From: Mesorhizobium onobrychidis
GTDB lineage: Bacteria > Pseudomonadota > Alphaproteobacteria > Rhizobiales > Rhizobiaceae
Reading direction: 5' to 3'
Assembly: GCF_024707545.1 (NCBI RefSeq)
Contig: NZ_CP062229.1
Coordinates: forward strand, 806,001-870,000
DNA length: 64,000 nucleotides
A program made the position numbers and the translations under genes. The number at the start of each line of letters is the position of its first letter. The first letter of the stretch is position 1. Below, piece after piece: positions 38,952-46,288 of this stretch. Below the pieces are notes generated by a model. The model did no database searches. It was not told the DNA's origin and was given only the letters and a program-made list of their open reading frames with translations.

Positions 38952-40055
38952 TCACCCCGCCAGCCGGCTAACCATCTCGTGCTGCGCATAGGCGTGGCCG
39001 AAGCGGTTGGCGAGGAAGGCATCGAGCGCAATGTCCTCCTGCTTGATGAAGCCCTTCGCCGGCAAGGTGCCGTCGGCCAGCATGTCGAGCACCGCGCAGA
39101 TGGCTGAGGCCGTGGTGATCTGGATGGCGCTGCGCACCGTATCGCCGACACGCTTGGCATAGATCTTGTTGGCGTAGGTCTCCTGCAGCAGGCGGCCGTT
39201 CTTGCGGCCGCTGACTGTGACGAAGACGATGACCACGTCCTGCAGCGTTGCCGGCAGGGCGCTCTCAAAAATGTCCTTCAGCACGTCGCGGCGGTGGCGC
39301 AGGCCGAGATCGTTGAGCAGCGCCTTCATGATCGCGGCGTGGCCGGGGTAGCGGATGGTGCGGTAGTTCAGCGTGCGCACCTTGCCCTTCAGCGTTTCGG
39401 CCAGCGTGCCGAGCCCTCCGGACGTGTTGAATGCCTCGTAGGTGACGCCGTCGAGCGAGAATTCCTCGCGCTCCTCCAACGGCGGCACTTCGATCAGTTC
39501 GCCTTCGACGATCGCCTCGCAGGGCTCGCAATATTCGTTGATGACGCCGTCCGTGCTCCAGGTCAGATTGTAGTTCAGCGCATTCGAGGGGTACTGCGGC
39601 AGCGCCCCGACCCGCATGCGCACGCTCTCCAGCGTGTCGAAGCGGCTGGCGAGATCGTTGGCGACGATCGAGATGAAGCCCGGCGCCAGCCCGCATTGCG
39701 GGATGAAGGCGCTGATGGCGGAGCGCGCCAGTTGCTTGACGCGTCGGGTCGCGACGACGTCCTCGGTCAGGTCGAGATAATGCACGCCGGCGCTGGCTGC
39801 CGCTTCGGCGATGCGCGTGGTCAGATGGAAGGGCGCTGCGCTGAGCACCGCGAACTTGCCGGCCAAGGCCGCTTCGAGCGTTCCGGCGGCTTCGATGTCG
39901 AGTTCCAGCGTCTCGACCGTATCAGGCAGTTCGGCCGCGCCGAGCTGTGCGGCCGAGCGGTCGACGAGGGTGACATGATAGTCGCCGGTGGAAGCCAGCA
40001 TCTCGGCAATGGTCGAGCCGATCTTGCCGGCGCCGACAACGATGATTTTCTTCAT
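38952..40055 (-). CDS. Saccharopine dehydrogenase family protein
   Basis: The protein has 367 residues from the ATG at 40055. The N-terminal Rossmann motif IIVVGAGKIGSTIAEML is followed by LSAAPFHLTTRIAEAA, HYLDLTED and QCGLAPGFISIVAND, which are the family landmarks. This fits lysine catabolism or a related amino acid dehydrogenase. The divergent Lrp/AsnC regulator at 40261 supports amino acid control, as such regulators often act on their neighbour. The exact substrate is not proven. Confidence 0.87.
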   Translation of the reverse strand: MKKIIVVGAGKIGSTIAEMLASTGDYHVTLVDRSAAQLGAAELPDTVETLELDIEAAGTLEAALAGKFAVLSAAPFHLTTRIAEAAASAGVHYLDLTEDVVATRRVKQLARSAISAFIPQCGLAPGFISIVANDLASRFDTLESVRMRVGALPQYPSNALNYNLTWSTDGVINEYCEPCEAIVEGELIEVPPLEEREEFSLDGVTYEAFNTSGGLGTLAETLKGKVRTLNYRTIRYPGHAAIMKALLNDLGLRHRRDVLKDIFESALPATLQDVVIVFVTVSGRKNGRLLQETYANKIYAKRVGDTVRSAIQITTASAICAVLDMLADGTLPAKGFIKQEDIALDAFLANRFGHAYAQHEMVSRLAG

Positions 40056-40103
40056 GACAGTTCCCTCGCCCCTGAAGCGCGTTGCGCTGCAGGTCTTTGT
40101 TTT

Positions 40104-40152
40104 ATGCATGTCGTTATCCCAAAACCGCTGCGCACTTTTGGGCGACATGCAT
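40104..40152. repeat. Family D palindrome upstream of the saccharopine dehydrogenase gene
   Basis: The outer arms are ATGCATGTCG (40104-40113) and CGACATGCAT (40143-40152). The inner arms are CCCAAAA (40118-40124) and TTTTGGG (40136-40142), with CCGCTGCGCAC in the centre. It lies in the divergent gap, so it overlaps the likely promoter region of the dehydrogenase. Other copies are at 30713-30768 and 48398-48469. Confidence 0.85.
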
Positions 40153-40260
40153 TGCGTTGATCACGAAGCATAGAATCGCAGCTTGCCTGTCGAAAGGAAG
40201 CGTGGAATTGTTCGAAACGAAGTGTCCTTCTGATCAATCTGCCTATGAGGTTCGTCGAAA

Positions 40261-40689
40261 GTGCTTAGCAACGCCGAACAGGCCCTGCTCTCCCTGCTGC
40301 GCGCGAATGCGCGCGCCTCGACGGCCGAGCTGGCGCGTCGGCTCGGCGTGTCGCGGACGACGGTGCAGAGCCGGATCGAGCGGCTGGAGCAGCGCGGCAT
40401 CATCACCGGCTATGGGGTCAGGCTTTCGCCCGATTACGAACAGGGACTGGTGCGGGCGCATGTGCTGCTCACCGTCACGCCCAAGCTCGCCGACAAGGTG
40501 GTGCGCAGCCTGCAGGCGCTGCCGCCGGTGCGGACGCTGCATTCGGTGAGCGGCAATTTCGACATGATCGTCATCGTCGACGCGCCGTCGATCAAGGATC
40601 TCGACACGCTCCTCGACCAGATCGGCGCGATGGACGGGGTCGAGCGGACGTCGTCCTCGATCATCCTGTCGACGCGGATCGACCGCTGA
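40261..40689 (+). CDS. Lrp/AsnC-family transcriptional regulator
   Basis: The protein has 142 residues from a GTG at 40261. The N-terminal helix-turn-helix (LLRANARASTAELARRLGVS, TTVQSRIERLEQRGIITGY) is followed by the RAM ligand-binding domain (AHVLLTVTPKLADKVVRSL to VERTSSSIILSTRI). It is divergent from the saccharopine dehydrogenase gene with a 205-bp gap and probably regulates it in response to an amino acid. Confidence 0.9.
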   Translation: MLSNAEQALLSLLRANARASTAELARRLGVSRTTVQSRIERLEQRGIITGYGVRLSPDYEQGLVRAHVLLTVTPKLADKVVRSLQALPPVRTLHSVSGNFDMIVIVDAPSIKDLDTLLDQIGAMDGVERTSSSIILSTRIDR

Positions 40690-40799
40690 GCGGTTTGGCA
40701 GAGCATTGCTCGCCCTGCCAAGGTGGGGCAAAAATCTTGGGGTCATGTTCCTTCCAAATGCTGCTGTCGAGCGGAACCTTTCGGGGCGTCGGCGGGACA

Positions 40800-40851
40800 G
40801 CGCCCCCCTCTGTCCTGCCGGACATCTCCCCCACTTGGGGGGAGATCGGCA
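40800..40851. repeat. Family A half copy
   Basis: Only one arm is present: CGCCCCCCTCTGTCCTGCCG, then the CTCCCCC...GGGGGGAG stem, and then the match stops. It may be a solo arm left by deletion. Confidence 0.75.
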
Positions 40852-40890
40852 GTTTCGGCGCTCCGCTCACGCCTCCGATGCTCCTGTAAT

Positions 40891-40922
40891 AAAGCAACAT
40901 GAATTCTAAAAAATGTTGCTTT
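40891..40922. promoter_or_regulatory. Perfect inverted repeat upstream of ridA-like gene
   Basis: AAAGCAACAT (40891-40900) and ATGTTGCTTT (40913-40922) are perfect inverse arms around an AT-rich 12-bp spacer, GAATTCTAAAAA. It lies about 150 bp upstream of the ridA-like start and is a good operator candidate. The binding protein is unknown. Confidence 0.55.
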
Positions 40923-41070
40923 CCAACACGGCCTGTATGAGAATCGCCGGGAGGCATAGCCTTCCGCCGGGAAAAGGGCAAACCGGCGCAGCGAAGAGCC
41001 CGCGCGGAGCTTCGCGGCGATTGCCGGACAGCACGGCAACGCACCAATGCTTTTTGAAGGAGAACAGTCC

Positions 41071-41436
41071 TTGCCCAAGCAGTGTTTTGGAACATCGCAT
41101 GTGCCGCTGTCGCCGGCAGTCCGGGCTGGCGATATGGTCTATGTCTCCGGCCAGGTGCCGGTTGGCAGCGACGGCGCGGTGGTCACGGGCGGTATCGTAG
41201 AACAGACCGAGCAGGTGCTTTCGAATGTGCAGGCAGCCCTGGCGCTGGCTGGCTGCACCATGGACGACGTGGTCAAGACGACAGTCTGGCTCGAGGACGC
41301 ACGCGACTTCGGCGCCTTCAATGCCGTCTATGCCAGGCATTTTGCTAAGGATCCGCCGGCGCGGACAACGGTCGAGTCGCGGCTGATGATCGACATCAAG
41401 ATCGAGGTCGAGGCTGTCGCCTACAGACCGGTTTGA
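41071..41436 (+). CDS. RidA/YjgF-family protein
   Basis: The protein has 121 residues from a TTG at 41071, which has AAGGAG eight bases upstream. An ATG at 41047 would overlap that ribosome site and add eight residues with no family match. RidA landmarks are GDMVYVSGQVPV, VEQTEQVLSNVQAAL and the arginine of PPARTTVESR, which binds the substrate carboxylate. Family members deaminate reactive enamine/imine intermediates. It is 29 bp upstream of, and probably co-transcribed with, an amidohydrolase. Confidence 0.9.
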   Translation: MPKQCFGTSHVPLSPAVRAGDMVYVSGQVPVGSDGAVVTGGIVEQTEQVLSNVQAALALAGCTMDDVVKTTVWLEDARDFGAFNAVYARHFAKDPPARTTVESRLMIDIKIEVEAVAYRPV

Positions 41437-41465
41437 CGAGAAGACGGGAACGGAGCCGGACGCCG

Positions 41466-42701
41466 ATGCAATTTGATCTTCTCCTGAAGGGCGGCCGCTT
41501 CATCGATCCGGCGTCCGGCCTCGATGCGCAACGCGATCTGGCCATCGCCGGTGGCCGCATCGCCGCGATCGATGCCGACATTCCCTTCGATCGCGCCGCG
41601 CGCGTCATCGATGCCACCGGGTCCATCGTCGCGCCTGGCCTCATCGATCTGCACAGCCACGTCTATTGGGGCGGCACCTCGCTCGGCGTCGATGCCGACC
41701 TCCTCGCCGCAAAGAGCGGCACCACCACGTTCATCGACGCAGGAAGTGCTGGCGCCGGCAACTTCCTCGGCTTTCGCCGCCATGTCATCGAGCGCTCGAA
41801 AGTCCGCATCCTGGCCTATGTCAACATTTCCTTTGCCGGGATTTTCGGCTTCTCGCAGACCGTTTCGGTTGGCGAGTGCAGCGATCTCCGGCTCTGCGAA
41901 CCGCGCGAGACGGTGGCGGCGGTGCGCGAGCACGCAGACATGATTGTCGGCGTAAAAGTCCGCTCGGGTCGCCATGCCGGCGGCAGCAGCGGCATCGCGC
42001 CGGTCGATCTGGCGCTCGAGGCTGCCGACCAGGCCGGCCTGCCGCTGATGGCGCATATCGACGAGCCGCCGCCGGGCCGCTCGGAAGTGCTGCCGCGCCT
42101 GCGCAAGGGCGATATTCTCACCCATTGCTTCCGGCCGTTTCCCAACGCGCCGATCTTCGCATCCGGCGCGGTGCGGCCCGACATGCGGCTGGCGCGCGAA
42201 CGCGGCGTCATCTTCGATATCGGCCACGGCATGGGTTCGTTCGATTTCGAGGTCGCCAAGGCGATGCTCAAGGAGGGGCTGGCACCTGACGTGATCAGCA
42301 GCGACGTGCATCTCTACTGCGTCGACGGACCGGCCTTCGACATTCTGGTGTGCATGTCGAAACTGCTGGCGCTCGGCATGCCGCTGGTCGAGGTTTTGCG
42401 CGCGGCAACACAGCGGCCGGCCGAGGCGATCGCAAGGCCCGATCTTGGCGCACTTGCGGTCGGTGCCGTCGGCGACATCGCGGTGCTGCGGCTGCGTTCG
42501 GGCAGTTTCACCTTTGTCGACGCGGTCGGCGCCTCGCTGGTCGCCGAGCAGAGGCTGGTCTCGGACGGTATCGTGATCGGCGGCACCTGGTGGCCGAACG
42601 AGGCGGCTAACGATTTTGGCGATACCGAACGCTTCGAAGCGCATGCGGATGAGACGCATGTCGATATTGTGGCCAGGCATTTCGGGCATCGGCACGGTTG
42701 A
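41466..42701 (+). CDS. Amidohydrolase/deacetylase-family metallohydrolase
   Basis: The protein has 411 residues from the ATG at 41466. It is a metal-dependent TIM-barrel hydrolase: HSHVYWGG carries the HxH pair, VGVKVRSGRHAG a candidate carboxylated lysine, and further ligands are in LMAHIDEPP, LTHCFRPF and ISSDVHLYC. It resembles dihydroorotase/D-aminoacylase-like deacetylases, substrate unknown. The RidA partner upstream suggests a pathway that releases reactive amino acid-derived imines. Confidence 0.88.
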   Translation: MQFDLLLKGGRFIDPASGLDAQRDLAIAGGRIAAIDADIPFDRAARVIDATGSIVAPGLIDLHSHVYWGGTSLGVDADLLAAKSGTTTFIDAGSAGAGNFLGFRRHVIERSKVRILAYVNISFAGIFGFSQTVSVGECSDLRLCEPRETVAAVREHADMIVGVKVRSGRHAGGSSGIAPVDLALEAADQAGLPLMAHIDEPPPGRSEVLPRLRKGDILTHCFRPFPNAPIFASGAVRPDMRLARERGVIFDIGHGMGSFDFEVAKAMLKEGLAPDVISSDVHLYCVDGPAFDILVCMSKLLALGMPLVEVLRAATQRPAEAIARPDLGALAVGAVGDIAVLRLRSGSFTFVDAVGASLVAEQRLVSDGIVIGGTWWPNEAANDFGDTERFEAHADETHVDIVARHFGHRHG

Positions 42702-42715
42702 GGGCTGGGCGCTCT

Positions 42716-42861
42716 CCTTCTCCCCCAGGGGGAGAAGGTGGATTGGCGCGTAGCGCCAAGACGGTTGAGGGGTGCTGGACGGAGTGCTGTTGGTGCCAAG
42801 CTGGAACACCCCTCATCCGACCGAGCTTCGCTCGGCCACCTTCTCCCACAAGGGGAGAAGG
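42716..42861. repeat. Palindromic intergenic repeat, family B copy 7
   Basis: This is a forward copy with the CCGAGCTTCGCTCGG hairpin. It separates the convergent amidohydrolase and monooxygenase genes. Confidence 0.9.
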
Positions 42862-42874
42862 GAGAGGTGCGCTG

Positions 42875-44656
42875 CTACCGCCCCGGCGCCCCATAAACCG
42901 GCGTCGCAACGCCTTCCATCCTCGCCTTGATCTGCAGCGCGACGAACTTCGAATAGAAGCGCGACAGCGCCAAATTGCCGCCGTGGAACCATAGCGCTTC
43001 CTGCGCCGTCGGCTTCCACATGTTGCGCAATTCGCCTTGCCATGGTCCCGGGTCGCCTTTCACGCCGGAGCCAATCCCCCAGCACGGCCCGACCTTGTCG
43101 GCGACCTCGCGCGAGACGATCGCCGCCACGGTCTCGTTCATCGACTGATAGCCGGTGCAGGAGATGATCGCGTCGGCCGCCAGTTCGGTGCCGTCATCGA
43201 ACAGGATCCCTGTCGGCGTCAGCGACTTGATCTCGACACCGCTGCGGATGCCGATCTCGCCGCCGATGATCAGATCGGAGGCGCCGACGTCGATGTAGTA
43301 GCCCGAGCCGGTGCGGTAGGCCTTCATCAGCAGCCCGGTCTCGTCGTCGCCGAAATCGATGGCGAAGCCGGCGCCGCGCAAGCGGTCGTAGAATGCCGCG
43401 TCGCGTGCCTTGATGATGTCGTAGAGCGCCCGCTGGCTTTGCGGCAGCACAGCGAAGGGCGTCGAGGCGACGATCATGTCGGCCTTCTCGGTGGTGATGC
43501 CACGGGCCAGCGCATCTTCAGAAAAGATCTCGAAGCCGACCTCCATCAGCGTGTCGGATTTGACCACCGTCGTCGGCGAGCGCTGGATCATGGTCACCTC
43601 AGCGCCGCTCTCCCAGAGATCGACGGCGACATCGTGCCCCGAGCTTGCCGCGCCGATGACGGCGACCGCCTTGCCACGGAATTTTTCGCCGCTGGAATAC
43701 TGGCTGGAATGCAGGATCTCGCCCTGGAACGCCGTGGCGCCCGGCAGGTCGATCTGCCTCGGCGGGCCATAGGCGCCGGTTGCGAAGACGATGTGCCTGG
43801 GTTTCAGCGTGATGCTCTCGCCGGCGCGATCGACCTCGACCGTCCAGATTTTTTCCGCCTCGTCATAGCTGGCGCTGACGCATCTCGTGGAGGTCCAGTA
43901 ATTGAGCTCCATGACGCGCGTATACATTTCCAGCCAGTCGCCCATCTTGTCCTTGGGCGTGAACACCGGCCAGTTTTCCGGAAACGGGATGTAGGGCAAA
44001 TGGTCGTACCAGACCGGGTCGTGCAGCACGAGCGAGCGATAGCGGTTGCGCCAGGAATCGCCGACTTGAGCGTTCTTCTCGATGACGATGGCCGGCACGC
44101 CGAGCTGCCGCAGCCGTGCCCCCAGCATGATGCCGCCCTGGCCGCCGCCGATGACCAGGCAGTAGGGCTGCTGGCCGGCGCCGAGATCACGCGCCTCACG
44201 CGCCCTCGCCTCCGACCAGGTCTCGCGGTCCGGGTCGGCCTTGTGGCGGACACCCAGCGGCCGCGCCGGCCCCTTGCGCTCCTCAAAACCCTTGAGATCG
44301 CTCATCGCCGTGAACAGCGTCCGGCATCGGCCGTCCTCCAGGCGCATGATGCCCCGGCCCCACGCCGATGACGTCTGGAAGGTGAACCAGGCCTCGACGA
44401 TGCCTTCGTCCGAGCTTGCCTCGCCACTGAGCTGCCAGGCAGTCGGCTTGGTCGTAGCCAGTGTGGCTTCCAGCATGTCGCGGATCGCGGCACGGCCTTC
44501 CATCGTCTTGATGTTCCAGGTGAAGGTCAGCAGGTCGCGCCAGTAGCAATCCTCGACGAACAAGTTAGTCGCGGCCGCTGCGTCGCCCGTCTCGAGCGCG
44601 CGGGAGAGGGAGGAAAACCAAGTGGCCGCCTGTTTCGATGGTCCCATGTCGAGCAT
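42875..44656 (-). CDS. Flavin-containing monooxygenase with N-terminal SnoaL-like domain
   Basis: The protein has 593 residues from the ATG at 44656, preceded by GAGGAGAC. Residues of about 5-120 look like a SnoaL/NTF2-like cone (ATNLFVEDCYWRDLLTFTWN). The rest is a class B flavoprotein monooxygenase: FAD motif VIGGGQGGIMLGARL (from 168), an FxGxxxHSxxY fingerprint in FQGEILHSSQY, and the NADP motif VIGAASSGHDVAV. The substrate is unknown. It is the last gene of a leftward run after an RpiR regulator, with a family B repeat between. Confidence 0.88.
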   Translation of the reverse strand: MLDMGPSKQAATWFSSLSRALETGDAAAATNLFVEDCYWRDLLTFTWNIKTMEGRAAIRDMLEATLATTKPTAWQLSGEASSDEGIVEAWFTFQTSSAWGRGIMRLEDGRCRTLFTAMSDLKGFEERKGPARPLGVRHKADPDRETWSEARAREARDLGAGQQPYCLVIGGGQGGIMLGARLRQLGVPAIVIEKNAQVGDSWRNRYRSLVLHDPVWYDHLPYIPFPENWPVFTPKDKMGDWLEMYTRVMELNYWTSTRCVSASYDEAEKIWTVEVDRAGESITLKPRHIVFATGAYGPPRQIDLPGATAFQGEILHSSQYSSGEKFRGKAVAVIGAASSGHDVAVDLWESGAEVTMIQRSPTTVVKSDTLMEVGFEIFSEDALARGITTEKADMIVASTPFAVLPQSQRALYDIIKARDAAFYDRLRGAGFAIDFGDDETGLLMKAYRTGSGYYIDVGASDLIIGGEIGIRSGVEIKSLTPTGILFDDGTELAADAIISCTGYQSMNETVAAIVSREVADKVGPCWGIGSGVKGDPGPWQGELRNMWKPTAQEALWFHGGNLALSRFYSKFVALQIKARMEGVATPVYGAPGR

Positions 44657-44699
44657 CTGTTGTCTCCTCTGCGTTTCAAGTCGGCGCCGCCCGGTCTTT

Positions 44700-44844
44700 C
44701 CTTTTCCCCCTCTGGGAGAAGGTGGATGGCGCGCAGCGCCAAGACGGTTGAGGGGTGTTGGACGGAATGCCATCGGTGCCAAGCTGGAGCACCCCTCATC
44801 CGACCGAGCTTCGCTCGGCCACCTTCTCCCACAAGGGGAGAAGG
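44700..44844. repeat. Palindromic intergenic repeat, family B copy 8
   Basis: This is a forward copy with the CCGAGCTTCGCTCGG hairpin. The left terminal palindrome is degenerate (CCTTTTCCCCCTCTGGGAGAAG). It lies between the RpiR regulator and the monooxygenase, both on the minus strand. Confidence 0.88.
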
Positions 44845-44858
44845 AGAAGCCGCGCCCC

Positions 44859-45803
44859 TCAGTCCCCCAGCGGCTCCATCTCTTTGCCCGTCCTGTGTAT
44901 CTGGGCGTTGTATTTGATGCGGCGGACTGTTTCGCGGGCCGAGCCGTCGAGTTTGTAGGCGGCCGCCACTGCCATCAGGTCGATCGCGGCCAGAAAGGCA
45001 AACCGCGAGGCCGTCGGCTTCAGCGTGTCGGGATATTCGGGCACCGCGACCGTCAGCCTGACGTCGCAGGCGCGCGCCAGGTCGGTGTCGGGCGCGGTCA
45101 CGCCGATCGCGTTGGCGCGGTAATGCTTGGCCAGTTCGACTGCCTCGATCACTTCGCGGGTGCGTCCGGTCGCCGAAATGGCGATCACCAGATCGCTGGG
45201 CTTCAAGGTCGAGGCGGTCATCCGCATCAGATACGGGTCGCACTGGGCGCTGACGGTGATGCCGTAGCGGAACAGCCGGTACTGGGTTTCCTGCGCCAGC
45301 GCCGACGAGCTGCCGCCGAGGCCGAACACCGTAACCTGGCGCGCCTTGGCGATGAGCTCGGCCGCCTTCACCAGCTGTGCCGGATCAAGCTGCCGTTCGG
45401 CCTCCTGCAGCGCCCGGCGTGCTTCGCCGAACACGGCATTCCAGAACGGCATGCCGTTGCCGCCGCTGGTGGGCGGCGGTTTGCTCAGATAGAGCGCGCC
45501 GACGACGAGGCTCTGCGCCAGCTTCAGCTTGAAATCGCGTACGCCCTCGCAGCCTATGGCGCGGCAGAACCGGGTCACGGTGGGTTCGCTGACCTGGGCG
45601 CGCTGCGCAAGTGCTGCGTTGGAAGCGTCGACCGCGAATCTGACGTCGTCGAGCACGACATCGGCGACGCGGCGTTCCGCCGGCCGCAATTCAGCGTAAG
45701 AGTCCTTGACCAGTGAGATGATGTCGGGGATGCGCCTGACATGATCGCGCCCATACGGATGGCTGTCCGATGTCGGCTGTGCTTGGCCGTCAGCTTCGGT
45801 CAT
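44859..45803 (-). CDS. MurR/RpiR-family transcriptional regulator
   Basis: The protein has 314 residues. The N-terminal HTH_6 domain (LRPAERRVADVVLDD, QRAQVSEPTVTRFCRAIGC) is followed by a SIS sugar-phosphate-binding domain (VTVFGLGGSSSALAQETQYR, DLVIAISATGRTREVIEAVE). Such proteins respond to phosphosugars. It lies downstream of the sugar ABC transporter and dehydrogenase genes on the same strand, so it is a plausible regulator of that locus. Confidence 0.92.
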   Translation of the reverse strand: MTEADGQAQPTSDSHPYGRDHVRRIPDIISLVKDSYAELRPAERRVADVVLDDVRFAVDASNAALAQRAQVSEPTVTRFCRAIGCEGVRDFKLKLAQSLVVGALYLSKPPPTSGGNGMPFWNAVFGEARRALQEAERQLDPAQLVKAAELIAKARQVTVFGLGGSSSALAQETQYRLFRYGITVSAQCDPYLMRMTASTLKPSDLVIAISATGRTREVIEAVELAKHYRANAIGVTAPDTDLARACDVRLTVAVPEYPDTLKPTASRFAFLAAIDLMAVAAAYKLDGSARETVRRIKYNAQIHRTGKEMEPLGD

Positions 45804-46103
45804 GAGTCATCCCCTGCCGTTCGTGGAACTCGACCTCTACCATGTTCGCGCACCGCTTGCCTGCTCGCCTCACGCGGCCGGTTTCAGAAGTATGTAGGAA
45901 AGCAACAGGCTTTTCAAGAAACAGGAAAGGCAATGCAACCAACAAGGTAGGCGTGGTATATACGAACTCGCTGACTAGAGCCGCGGTCACCGCTTGGAAG
46001 CAAAGTAGGATAGTTACAGACTGATTTCTGCGGGAACCACCGCCGACTGATGGTGAGCGGAGAGGTAGGGCAGAGCGCGGCGTTGCGGCCTCGCGCGGCT
46101 CCC
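45804..46103. other. Gap upstream of the RpiR regulator
   Basis: This 300-bp gap is more AT-rich than its surroundings. A GGAAAGCAACAGGCTTTTC stretch near 45897-45915 has GAAA/TTTC arms that could be an RpiR-type site, but the fit is weak. No gene is supported. Confidence 0.35.
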
Positions 46104-46279
46104 CCTTCTCCCCCTGTGGGAGAAGGTGTCGCCGAAGGCGACGGATGAGGGGTGTTCCAGCTTGGCACCGACCGCACTCCGTCCAACACCCCTCAACCGT
46201 CTTGGCGCTGCGCGCCAATCCACCGCCTGGGGCGAGTCACGGGCCTCGCCCGCCCTTCGGGCCCCACAAGGGGAGAAGG
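46104..46279. repeat. Palindromic intergenic repeat, family B copy 9 (enlarged)
   Basis: This is an inverse copy with the GTCGCCTTCGGCGAC hairpin. The last arm is replaced by a longer stretch (near 46222-46262) containing GGGCCTCGCCCGCCCTTCGG, which again can fold. It lies between the RpiR regulator and the fused dehydrogenase-reductase. Confidence 0.85.
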
Positions 46280-46288
46280 AAAGGTAAG

